NCBI GenBank assembly: GCA_002299425.1
Contig: DBNW01000040.1
Coordinates: 1 to 35,958, forward strand
Source: Methylococcaceae bacterium UBA662
GTDB taxonomy: Bacteria; Pseudomonadota; Gammaproteobacteria; Methylococcales; Methylomonadaceae
Reading direction: 5' to 3'
Length of the DNA stretch: 35,958 bases
Of the stretch, positions 17,056-24,531 are shown piece by piece. Position 1 is the first letter of the stretch. Each line of letters begins with the position of its first letter. The notes beneath the pieces are model-generated. The model saw nothing but the letters and a program-made list of their open reading frames with translations, ran no database searches and was not told the DNA's origin. Both the position numbers and the translations under genes were made by a program.

Positions 17056-18009
17056 ATGTCCATTAAGCTCGGTGTGGTTATGGATCCCATAGCCCACATC
17101 AACATCAAAAAAGACACTACTTTCGCCCTATTGCTGGAAGCCCAGGTTCGCGGCTGGTCAATTTTTTATTTCGAGCTCATTGACCTGTACCTGCACAATG
17201 GCCGGGCCTATGGCCGAGCCCGGCGGCTGTCGTTGCAGCGGGACACCAACAGCTGGTTTCAGTTAACCGATAGCCAGGACATGCCGCTGGATGATTTGGA
17301 CGTGATCCTAATGCGTAAGGATCCGCCTTTCGATCAAGAATATATTTACGCCACCTATTTGTTGGAGCGGGCGGAAAACAACGGTGTGCTGGTGATTAAC
17401 AAGCCCCAGTCCCTGCGCGATGCCAACGAAAAACTATTTACTGCCTGGTTTTCAGAATGTTGCGCTGAGACATTGGTGGCCAGGGAGCCTAGCAGAATTC
17501 GTGATTTTTTGCAGGCACAAGGTGAAATCGTTTTAAAGCCCTTAGACGGCATGGGCGGTACTTCAATTTTTCATGTCCGCCAGACCGACCCAAATATCAG
17601 TGTAATTTTGGAGCTCATGACTGCCTACAAGACCCGTTATGTTATGGCGCAACGGTATTTGCCGGCGATAAAAGCCGGCGACAAACGCATACTGATGATC
17701 AACGGCGAAGCCGTGCCTTACTGTTTGGCAAGAATCCCGGCCCAAGGCGAAACACGGGGCAACTTAGCGGCCGGCGGCCGCGCCGAAGGACGTCCAATGA
17801 CCGAGCACGACTGGCAAATAGCGCGCCGGGTAGGGCCTGTGTTGCGGGAAAAAGGCTTGTACTTTGTAGGCTTGGACGTCATTGGCGACAAATTGACGGA
17901 AATCAACGTGACCAGCCCGACCTGTGTCCAGGAACTGGACGACCAGTTCGGCCTGAACATTGCCGCGTTGTTGATGAATTTTATCGAAACGGTGCTGAAA
18001 AATGGTTAG
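17056..18009 (+). CDS. gshB: Glutathione synthase
   Basis: ATP-grasp ligase joining gamma-glutamylcysteine and glycine, 317 residues from the chosen ATG against 316 in E. coli. The chosen start gives MSIKLGVVMDPIAHINIKKD, matching the family N-terminus; an in-frame ATG 48 bases upstream (17008) is possible but would add a non-conserved leader. Further landmarks are DDLDVILMRKDPPFDQEY (about 82-99), NKPQSLRDANEKL (about 115-127), VLKPLDGMGGTSIF (about 163-176, the flexible ATP-grasp loop) and NVTSPTCVQELD (about 283-294). It is the first gene of a seven-gene compact operon. Its 3' end overlaps tonB by eight bases. Confidence 0.96.
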   Translation: MSIKLGVVMDPIAHINIKKDTTFALLLEAQVRGWSIFYFELIDLYLHNGRAYGRARRLSLQRDTNSWFQLTDSQDMPLDDLDVILMRKDPPFDQEYIYATYLLERAENNGVLVINKPQSLRDANEKLFTAWFSECCAETLVAREPSRIRDFLQAQGEIVLKPLDGMGGTSIFHVRQTDPNISVILELMTAYKTRYVMAQRYLPAIKAGDKRILMINGEAVPYCLARIPAQGETRGNLAAGGRAEGRPMTEHDWQIARRVGPVLREKGLYFVGLDVIGDKLTEINVTSPTCVQELDDQFGLNIAALLMNFIETVLKNG

Positions 18010-18898
18010 GCCAACGCTACTGTCCACCCGCCCCTTTCTATCTGACCGCGACACCCTGCTGGTGACGCTGTTTGCAGCAGCCATCATCCATCTGGCTGTT
18101 ATTATCGGGGTCAATTTCGTCTTGCCCGCCGCTGCGCCGACACAGGCTAGGCCCATCGATGTAACGCTGGTGACGGTACCCGCAAAAACTCCCCCTAAAC
18201 AAGCCAGCTTCTTAGCTCAACAACACCAAACCGGCAGCGGCTCAGTGGCCGTCAAACCCAGTCCCCCAGTACAAAAAGTGCCCCACCGGGGCCGGGGTGT
18301 TGAGGAACACAAGCGTCAGGTTGATGCCTCTTTGCTGGAGACCCGTCCAAAAGCGGTGCATAACGTGATCGCCCAGAAAAATGCAGCTACCAACAGACCA
18401 AACCCTGCTCAGGGTGAGTCGGTGACAACGCCACCTGCCCGACCCATTTCCCCGGACACGCTTAGGCAACAAATAGCGCAGATGGGTGCGGAAGTGGGTT
18501 TTGGCCAACCAGAATCCGATGACAGCGCTGTCAAATTTGCCCACATTGCCAGTGCTAAACAATACACCGGGGCCCAGTACCTGAAAGATTGGGTGGCCAA
18601 AGTGGAGCGTACCGGCAATTTAAATTACCCGGAAGCGGCTCTAAAAGAAGGCTTTTCCAATGCCTTAACGTTGGATGTCGGGCTGAAATTCGACGGTAGC
18701 ATTTACAGCATTAAGATCAGAACGTCATCCAAAAGCCAAGCACTGGATGATGCGGCCAAGCGGATTGTCCGGCTGAGCGCACCGTTCCCGCCCTTGCCCG
18801 TGGCTTTATTAAAAGAACTCGGCCTCAAACAGCAGGATATTTTGGTGATATCCAGAGTCTGGGTGTTTTCAGACCAATCTGGCCTGACCTCACGCTGA
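18002..18898 (+). CDS. tonB: TonB-family energy transducer
   Basis: Protein of 298 residues with the classic TonB layout. There is a short basic N-terminus, one hydrophobic anchor at about residues 19-42 (LVTLFAAAIIHLAVIIGVNF), a Pro/Lys/Gln-rich periplasmic stretch (about 50-150), and a C-terminal TonB domain (about 195-290, with GNLNYPEAALKEGFSNAL and SAPFPPLP). It transmits proton-motive force to outer-membrane TonB-dependent receptors. No exbB/exbD or receptor is adjacent, so its partner complex must be encoded elsewhere. Location between gshB and yqgE is a recurrent gammaproteobacterial arrangement (as in Pseudomonas), and these genomes often hold several TonB paralogues. Confidence 0.85.
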   Translation: MVRPTLLSTRPFLSDRDTLLVTLFAAAIIHLAVIIGVNFVLPAAAPTQARPIDVTLVTVPAKTPPKQASFLAQQHQTGSGSVAVKPSPPVQKVPHRGRGVEEHKRQVDASLLETRPKAVHNVIAQKNAATNRPNPAQGESVTTPPARPISPDTLRQQIAQMGAEVGFGQPESDDSAVKFAHIASAKQYTGAQYLKDWVAKVERTGNLNYPEAALKEGFSNALTLDVGLKFDGSIYSIKIRTSSKSQALDDAAKRIVRLSAPFPPLPVALLKELGLKQQDILVISRVWVFSDQSGLTSR

Positions 18899-18926
18899 GA
18901 CGGCCCTGTTTCATAAAACCGTAGAC

Positions 18927-19490
18927 ATGAAATCAATCGACTATTTAAACAATCAATTCATCATTGCCATGCCCAGCTTGATGGACCCTCATTTTTCCCA
19001 TACCGTGACATTTTTGTGTCAGCACGGCAAAGATGGCGCGCTGGGCATTGTCATCAACCGGCCCACGGCAATGCGCTTAGGTGATATTTTTAGCCAAATG
19101 GATATTGCCGTGACTTCCGATGCCGCCCGCCAAGCTCTGGTATTTGCCGGCGGTCCGGTACAGCAGGACCGGGGTTTTGTGCTGCACACCCCGGTTGGTG
19201 ATTGGGCTGCCAGCCTGCCCGTTTCCGACGCCATTACACTGACTACGTCACGCGACGTGCTGGAAGCGATCGCGCTTGGCCAAGGTCCTGATCAGTACCT
19301 GGTGGCGTTGGGTTATGCCGGTTGGGGTGGTGGTCAGTTGGAGCGGGAAATCATGAACAACGCTTGGCTCAACACCCCCTTTGGCCCAAAAATTCTGTTT
19401 GACACCCCGGTAAACCAGCGTTGGAATGCCGCCGCTCACCAAATTGGCGTAGACATCAACCGCTTAACGACACCTGCCGGGCATGGTTAA
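18927..19490 (+). CDS. yqgE: YqgE/AlgH family protein (DUF179)
   Basis: YqgE/AlgH (UPF0301) protein, 187 residues, the standard length. Characteristic segments are NNQFIIAMPSLMDPHFSHTV (about 8-27), GALGIVINRPT (about 37-47), VFAGGPVQQDRGFVLHT (about 72-88), the GYAGWGGGQLEREI block (about 129-142) and NNAWLN. The structure is known but the role is not; AlgH was first named for an influence on alginate gene expression in Pseudomonas. It is cytoplasmic, 28 bases after tonB, and overlaps ruvX by eight bases. The yqgE-ruvX pairing is conserved across proteobacteria, hinting at a nucleic-acid-related role, but that is inference. Confidence 0.93.
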   Translation: MKSIDYLNNQFIIAMPSLMDPHFSHTVTFLCQHGKDGALGIVINRPTAMRLGDIFSQMDIAVTSDAARQALVFAGGPVQQDRGFVLHTPVGDWAASLPVSDAITLTTSRDVLEAIALGQGPDQYLVALGYAGWGGGQLEREIMNNAWLNTPFGPKILFDTPVNQRWNAAAHQIGVDINRLTTPAGHG

Positions 19491-19950
19491 GGCCGATCCG
19501 TTGCTGGCAAAACGGTCAGGTGACACATACCTTGGGTTTGATTTTGGCACAAAAAAAATAGGCGTGGCCGTCGGGCAAGCCACTACCTTGACCGCCAGTG
19601 CCTTACAAACCATCCCGGCAATCAAGCAAAACCCTGGCTGGGAAGCCATTGCCAAGCTAATCCGCGAGTGGCGACCGGTCGGTCTGGTCGTGGGTATTGC
19701 GCGGCAAATGGACGGCACCGACAACCTTGTAACCCCACGCATGGTGAAATTCTGCCGCCAATTAGCCGGCCGTTACGGCCTGCCGGTGTTCCAACAAGAC
19801 GAAACCCTATCCACTTTTGAGGCCAAGCAATTGCTGTTTGATGACGTGGGCGTCAGGGCTGGCACGCTGTGGGCGGTGCAAGATCAACTGGCCGCCCAGC
19901 TCATCTTGCAAACCTGGCTAAACAACCGTACACCCCGCCCATGTCCCTAG
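19483..19950 (+). CDS. ruvX: Putative pre-16S rRNA nuclease YqgF/RuvX
   Basis: RNase H-fold protein of 155 residues implicated in 5'-end processing of 16S rRNA; it was earlier proposed as an alternative Holliday junction resolvase. Acidic active-site positions are present: Asp in LGFDFGTKKIGVAVG (about 17-31), Glu in DETLSTFEA (about 106-114) and Asp in VQDQLAAQLILQ (about 132-143). VVGIARQMDGT matches the family VVGLPxxxDGT motif, with IARQ replacing the usual small/proline residues. The ATG is eight bases inside yqgE; the first dozen residues are a little longer than in E. coli. The 3' end overlaps pyrR by 10 bases. Confidence 0.92.
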   Translation: MVKADPLLAKRSGDTYLGFDFGTKKIGVAVGQATTLTASALQTIPAIKQNPGWEAIAKLIREWRPVGLVVGIARQMDGTDNLVTPRMVKFCRQLAGRYGLPVFQQDETLSTFEAKQLLFDDVGVRAGTLWAVQDQLAAQLILQTWLNNRTPRPCP

Positions 19951-20453
19951 ATAAATTAGAAATCAATAATCTGCTTGACACTCTCGAAGCCTCTCTGCGG
20001 CAAACCGTAGCGCAGCGCGGTCTGGCCAATCCACTGATGGTCGGCATTCGCACCGGCGGTGTCTGGGTAGCTGAAGAGCTGCACCGGCGGCTGGGCATAG
20101 CAGCACCCGTAGGTCTGCTGGATATTTCTTTTTACCGCGATGATTTTTCCCAGATTGGCATGTACCCGAATGTCAAGCCCAGCCAACTGCCGCCTAACAT
20201 CGAAGGCCGTGACATTATTCTAGTCGACGACGTGTTCTACACGGGGCGGACGGCCCGCGCCGCGCTCAACGAAATTTTCGATTACGGCCGCCCCAGGCAA
20301 GTGGTGTTAGCCGTGCTTATCGAGCGTCTCGGCAAGCAAATTCCCATCAGTCCTGATTGCGTCGGCAGAAACATTGCCTTGTCCCCCGAGCAACGGGTAA
20401 AGCTGAGTTATCCGCCCTTAGCCATCCAAATTGAAAGCCAAGGTCGACCATGA
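19941..20453 (+). CDS. pyrR: PyrR bifunctional pyrimidine regulator / uracil phosphoribosyltransferase
   Basis: Type I phosphoribosyltransferase-fold protein, 170 residues. The PRPP loop DIILVDDVFYTGRTARAAL (about 91-109) is intact. ISFYRDD (about 62-68) and MVGIRTGGVWVA (about 33-44) are PyrR hallmarks. In Bacillus PyrR binds pyr mRNA to control attenuation; in Pseudomonas-type clusters it has been described as a regulator without an attenuator inside the operon. The start at 19941 gives MSLDKLEINN, a normal N-terminus; a longer frame upstream is only ruvX overlap. Because ruvX, pyrR, pyrB and pyrC' all overlap, there is no space for a PyrR-dependent leader directly ahead of pyrB. Any mRNA target must lie elsewhere. 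Confidence 0.93.
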   Translation: MSLDKLEINNLLDTLEASLRQTVAQRGLANPLMVGIRTGGVWVAEELHRRLGIAAPVGLLDISFYRDDFSQIGMYPNVKPSQLPPNIEGRDIILVDDVFYTGRTARAALNEIFDYGRPRQVVLAVLIERLGKQIPISPDCVGRNIALSPEQRVKLSYPPLAIQIESQGRP

Positions 20454-21409
20454 TAGCTTTACAATTGACGACCGAGGGCAGACTGAAGCATTTTTTGACG
20501 GTTGAGGGCTTAAGCCGGAACCTGCTAACAGAAATTCTCGACACCGCCGAATCTTTCGTCGGCGGCCCCGGCCAGCCCATTAAAAAAGTCCCGCTGCTGC
20601 GCGGCAAGACCATTGTCAACCTGTTTTTTGAAAACAGCACCCGCACCCGCACCACCTTTGAGTTGGCCGCTAAGCGCCTGTCGGCTGATGTCTTGAACAT
20701 GAGCATCGCCACCTCCTCGACAGCCAAGGGCGAAAGCTTGTTGGACACCATCCGCAATTTGGAAGCCATGTTCGTAGACATGTTTGTCGTGCGCCACAAC
20801 ATTAGCGGCTCGGCGCATTTCATCGCCCAACATACCGCCCCGCATATCAGTGTCATCAACGCCGGCGATGGCCAGCATGCCCACCCAACCCAAGCCATGC
20901 TGGACATGTTCACCATTCGCCAGATCAAGCCAGATTTTGCCAAGTTGCGCGTGGCCATTATCGGGGATATTTTGCATTCCCGAGTGGCCCGCTCACAAAT
21001 TCAAGCTCTGAACACCTTAGGTGCGGCCGAAGTACGGGTCATCGCCCCGAAAACCCTGCTGCCAACGCATGTGGAAAGCCTAGGAGTTAGCGTCTGCCAC
21101 AGCTTGACCGAGGGCCTTAAGGATATCGATGTCATCATTATGTTGCGCTTGCAAAAGGAGCGCATGGCCTCGGCACTGCTACCGAGCGAGGCGGAGTATT
21201 TCAAATGTTTCGGACTAACTGAAAGTAAGTTGAAAATAGCCAAGACCGATGCCATCGTTATGCACCCAGGACCCATCAATCGGGGGGTGGAAATTGAGTC
21301 CAGTGTCGCTGACGGCCCTCAGTCGGTCATTTTAAGGCAGGTCAGCAACGGCATCGCCGTGCGCATGGCCATCCTATCGATGGCCATGCAACCCCAGGGG
21401 GGGGGCTGA
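20450..21409 (+). CDS. pyrB: Aspartate carbamoyltransferase catalytic chain
   Basis: Commits carbamoyl phosphate and aspartate to pyrimidine synthesis. 319 residues. The carbamoyl-phosphate loop FFENSTRTRTTFELAAKRL (about 62-80) and the HPTQAMLDMFTI motif (about 144-155) are intact, and HPGPINRGVE lies near 272-281. The N-terminus is longer than in E. coli PyrB, as in Pseudomonas class A ATCases, where this extension contacts the inactive dihydroorotase partner and binds nucleotide effectors. No pyrI regulatory chain follows; instead pyrC' does, which fits the class A dodecamer. The start overlaps pyrR by four bases (ATGA). The stop overlaps pyrC' by one base (TGATG) and is preceded by nine G (21397-21405). 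Confidence 0.96.
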   Translation: MIALQLTTEGRLKHFLTVEGLSRNLLTEILDTAESFVGGPGQPIKKVPLLRGKTIVNLFFENSTRTRTTFELAAKRLSADVLNMSIATSSTAKGESLLDTIRNLEAMFVDMFVVRHNISGSAHFIAQHTAPHISVINAGDGQHAHPTQAMLDMFTIRQIKPDFAKLRVAIIGDILHSRVARSQIQALNTLGAAEVRVIAPKTLLPTHVESLGVSVCHSLTEGLKDIDVIIMLRLQKERMASALLPSEAEYFKCFGLTESKLKIAKTDAIVMHPGPINRGVEIESSVADGPQSVILRQVSNGIAVRMAILSMAMQPQGGG

Positions 21410-22695
21410 TGGCCAAGCTGGCGATTAGGGGCGGTCGGATTGTTGATCCGGCCAATGAGCTGGACGGCACCGGTACCGTGTGTGTTGACGGCGGAAAAAT
21501 TGTTTCTGTTTTGGCAGAGCCTGAGGGCTTCGTTGCCGACCAGGTGATCGAAGCTGCAGGTAAAATCGTTTGTCCAGGCTTCATTGATTTAAGCACCCGG
21601 TTGCGCGAGCCAGGCCACAGCCGCAAGGGCACCTTTAAAAGTGAGACCCTAGCGGCAGCCAGTGCCGGTGTCACCAGTTTGTGCCTGCAACCGGACACCA
21701 AGCCCGTGATTGACACCCCGGCCGTTGCCGAGTTGATCAAGGAATTAGCAGACAACGCGCGCTACCCGCAAATTTACCCGATCGCAGCACTGACACAAAA
21801 ACTGGAAGGCAACGAACTCAGTTCCATGCTGTCGCTAAAACAGGCCGGCTGCATTGCTGTCGGCAACGCCAGCCGACCCATTGCTAATTTGCTGATTTTA
21901 CGGCGAGCCATGGAATACGCAGCCAGCCACGGCTTGGTTTTGATGTACCGACCCAATGATTTTTGGCTGGGCAGTCAAGGCTGCGCCCACGAGGGCGCGG
22001 TGGCTACCCGCTATGGCTTACCCGGCATACCCGACACGGCGGAAACTATCGCCGTAGAACAATGCCTAGAACTGGTGGTTTTGACCGGTTGTCGAGTGCA
22101 TTTTGGGCAACTCAGTTGCCGCCGGGCGGTGATTAAAATCCAGCAGGCACAAAAATACGGCATGGCGGTGACTGCCGATGTCGCCATCCACCACCTGCAT
22201 TTAACCGAAGAGGACATGGCTCCGTTTGATAGTGCCTACCATGTCTTGCCGCCGTTCCGTACCGAACGGGACAAGGCTTATCTGCGCCAAGGACTGGCCG
22301 GCGGCATCATCGGCTGCATTTGCTCGGACCATCAGCCCCATGATTTAGATGCCAAACTAGGCGCCTTCCCAGAGACCGAACCCGGACTGTCGTCGCTGGA
22401 AACCTTGCTGCCATTAACCTTAAAATTGGTCGCGCAGCACGCCATCACCTTGGAACAAGGCATTGCCGCCTTGACCCGAAACCCGGCTGCGGTAGTGGGC
22501 TTGAAAGCCGGTTCCCTCACCCCAGGTTTACCCGCCGATATTTGCGTTTTTGATCCGAATTTGGAATGGCCCGTTAATGCCCAGACTTGGCGCAGCAAAG
22601 GCCGCAACACCCCGTTCTGGGGGCACACCTTTAAGGGGCGGGTGACAGAAACCCTACAAGCAGGCCAGGTGATTTATCGCTTAGCTTCCAGTTGA
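21409..22695 (+). CDS. pyrC': Inactive dihydroorotase-like subunit of ATCase (PyrC')
   Basis: 428-residue amidohydrolase-fold protein homologous to dihydroorotase but lacking the zinc ligands. The canonical D-x-H-x-H-L-R-E-P-G reads DLSTRLREPG (60-69), so both histidines are replaced (Ser62, Arg64). The later metal His positions read MYRPND (about 179-184, Tyr at the His site) and HFGQLS (231-236, Gln234 for His). Only Asp307 in CSDHQPHD remains. Non-catalytic pDHO subunits are known in Pseudomonas, where they are needed to assemble active ATCase. An active pyrC must therefore exist elsewhere in the genome. A conserved GLPGIPDTAETIAVEQCLEL block (203-222) shows the fold is maintained, so this is not a decaying pseudogene. 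Confidence 0.92.
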   Translation: MAKLAIRGGRIVDPANELDGTGTVCVDGGKIVSVLAEPEGFVADQVIEAAGKIVCPGFIDLSTRLREPGHSRKGTFKSETLAAASAGVTSLCLQPDTKPVIDTPAVAELIKELADNARYPQIYPIAALTQKLEGNELSSMLSLKQAGCIAVGNASRPIANLLILRRAMEYAASHGLVLMYRPNDFWLGSQGCAHEGAVATRYGLPGIPDTAETIAVEQCLELVVLTGCRVHFGQLSCRRAVIKIQQAQKYGMAVTADVAIHHLHLTEEDMAPFDSAYHVLPPFRTERDKAYLRQGLAGGIIGCICSDHQPHDLDAKLGAFPETEPGLSSLETLLPLTLKLVAQHAITLEQGIAALTRNPAAVVGLKAGSLTPGLPADICVFDPNLEWPVNAQTWRSKGRNTPFWGHTFKGRVTETLQAGQVIYRLASS

Positions 22696-22809
22696 CCGCA
22701 CAGAACAAGGGCGTGGACAAAAAACCTAAGCAGTTACCGCAGTGATCGTGTCCCCTATCGAAAAATAGGCGTCAAAGCCACCCCTGCAATGGCCGCGCCG
22801 GCCGTAGCT

Positions 22810-23730
22810 TCAGCCCTTGCCGCGGGTGTGGGCCTTTTCCCTAGAGTTTTCCAGTGCCTCAAAGCGTTTTTCAACGAATTGGATGATTAGCCCGGCAATG
22901 TCTTTGCCGCTGGCTTCCTCAATGCCTTTAAGGCCGGGTGAAGAGTTCACTTCCATGATGACCGGGCCGTGGTTGGAACGCAACATATCGACACCGCACA
23001 CATTAAGACCCATAATTTTAGCGGCGCGCACCGCTGTGGAGCGTTCCTCGGGTGTTAAGCGGACCAGCGAGGCGGTGCCGCCGCGATGCAAGTTGGAACG
23101 GAACTCACCCGGCGCGGCCTGCCGTTTCATCGAGGCCACCACTTTGTCGCCAATGACAAAACAGCGCAGGTCGCTGCCTTCGGCCTCCTTGATGTATTCT
23201 TGCACCATGATGTTGACTTTTAATCCCATAAACGCCTGGATGACGCTTTCCGCCGCGTTATGGGTTTCGGCCAACACCACGCCGATGCCTTGAGTGCCTT
23301 GCAGCAGTTTGATCACCAACGGTGCGCCGCCGACTTGCTCAATGAGATCGTTGGTGTCGTCCGGGTTGTTGGCAAAACCGGTCACGGGCAAACCGATGCC
23401 TTTTCTGGCTAACAACTGAGTTGAGCGCAGCTTGTCGCGGGAGCGGGAGATGGCGACCGATTCGTTTAGCGGGAACACGTTCATCATTTCAAATTGCCGC
23501 AATACTGCAGTACCGTAAAAAGTCACCGAATTGCCGATTCTGGGAATGACTGCGTCGAAGTTGACCAGCTCCCCACCGCGATAATGAATGGACGGGTTGT
23601 GCGAGGTGATGTTCATGTAACACCGCAACACATCCAGGACGCGCACCTCGTGTCCGCGTGATTCTGCGGCCGCAACCAAGCGGGCGGTGGAATAAAGTTT
23701 GCTGTTTCGGGATAGAATAGCGATTTTCAT
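22810..23730 (-). CDS. rimK: RimK-family ATP-grasp ligase (ribosomal protein S6 modification)
   Basis: 306-residue ATP-grasp protein that in E. coli adds glutamate residues to the C-terminus of ribosomal protein S6 (E. coli RimK is 300 residues). The N-terminal KIAILSRNSKLYSTARLVAA (2-21) is diagnostic. VIPRIGNSVTFYGTAVLRQFE, SRDKLRSTQLLARKG, VIKLLQGTQGIGVVLAE and IMEVNSSPGLKGIE follow in the expected order. The frame continues 20 codons upstream, but the ATG at 23730 gives the conserved N-terminus; its ribosome site is weak. Some RimK paralogues travel with a retropepsin-like protease or glutamate-cysteine ligases; none is adjacent here. The gene is convergent with pyrC', with 114 featureless bases between them. 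Confidence 0.93.
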   Translation of the reverse strand: MKIAILSRNSKLYSTARLVAAAESRGHEVRVLDVLRCYMNITSHNPSIHYRGGELVNFDAVIPRIGNSVTFYGTAVLRQFEMMNVFPLNESVAISRSRDKLRSTQLLARKGIGLPVTGFANNPDDTNDLIEQVGGAPLVIKLLQGTQGIGVVLAETHNAAESVIQAFMGLKVNIMVQEYIKEAEGSDLRCFVIGDKVVASMKRQAAPGEFRSNLHRGGTASLVRLTPEERSTAVRAAKIMGLNVCGVDMLRSNHGPVIMEVNSSPGLKGIEEASGKDIAGLIIQFVEKRFEALENSREKAHTRGKG

Positions 23731-23909
23731 CGATACACGGGGCGAATGGTGAAAGTGAGCGTATTCTGGCATGAATCTCACCCTTGGCACTAATGCGATT
23801 TGTACGACTCTTTAGGTGGCAAGGACGGTGTGGGTGTGCGCCAATGGACAAGCCGCCAGCGGCCCGCCTAAAAATACCGCTTTGCTGCACTCAGCCCTGT
23901 CCGTCTAAT

Positions 23910-23923
23910 TTAACTTGAGTTAA
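23910..23923. promoter_or_regulatory. Perfect small inverted repeat abutting a ribosome site
   Basis: TTAACT-TG-AGTTAA is a 14-base palindrome whose right end runs into the AAGGAG ribosome site of the thioredoxin-like gene (ATG at 23936). The two-base centre is too small for an RNA hairpin loop, so a dimeric DNA-binding protein is the more natural reader. No promoter elements are obvious around it. Confidence 0.35.
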
Positions 23924-23935
23924 GGAGAAACCCCT

Positions 23936-24499
23936 ATGGCTGCATTAAACCCACCCGTTTGTGATTTTGGTGCTAAGGCACCGTATTTTAACTTGCCCGA
24001 TGTAGAGGGCCGTTTTTGGAGTCTTGAACAATGCAGCGGTGAAAAGGGCTTGTTGGTCATGTTCATCTGCAACCACTGCCCCTATGTAAAAGCCATCCGC
24101 GAGCGCATCGTCCGCGACACCGATGAACTGAAAGCTTACGGTATTCATTCTGTTGCCATTATGTCCAATGATTTTCATAGTTTCCCAGAAGATGCGCCGG
24201 AAACTATGCGCCAGATAGCGCAGCAGTACGGTTTTAACTTCCCCTATTTGCTGGATGAGAATCAGGCGGTTGCCCAAGCCTACGGGGCGGTTTGCACGCC
24301 TGATTTTTTTGGCTACAACGCCCGCTATGAATTGCAATACCGTGGTCGCTTAGATGCCAGCCGGACAGAAACGGCATCGGCTGATACCGTACGCGAACTG
24401 TTTGAAGCCATGCAACAAATCGCCGCAACCGGCCAAGGCCCGGAACAGCAAATTCCGTCCATTGGTTGTTCCATCAAGTGGAAAACGAATACCCTTTAA
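23936..24499 (+). CDS. Thioredoxin-fold (AhpC/TSA-Redoxin) family protein
   Basis: 187-residue cytoplasmic redoxin. The active site is MFICNHCPYVKAI (about 42-54), a CxxC pair at Cys45 and Cys48 followed by cis-proline-type context, and VCTPDFFGYNARYELQYRGR (about 120-139) is the second conserved block. This CNHCPY subgroup is widespread and generally annotated as a thioredoxin family protein; its substrate is unknown. AAGGAG lies eight bases before the ATG. It is followed 32 bases later by pgk on the same strand with no terminator between them, so they are probably co-transcribed. A thiol-disulfide or peroxide-protection role is inferred from the motif alone. Confidence 0.87.
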   Translation: MAALNPPVCDFGAKAPYFNLPDVEGRFWSLEQCSGEKGLLVMFICNHCPYVKAIRERIVRDTDELKAYGIHSVAIMSNDFHSFPEDAPETMRQIAQQYGFNFPYLLDENQAVAQAYGAVCTPDFFGYNARYELQYRGRLDASRTETASADTVRELFEAMQQIAATGQGPEQQIPSIGCSIKWKTNTL

Positions 24500-24531
24500 A
24501 CACTTCCCACAAACCGCAAAGAGAGCACAGT

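Noticed and set aside
20347..20958. 203-codon minus-strand open frame across pyrB
   Set aside because: Antisense to conserved carbamoyltransferase sequence, no recognisable domain.
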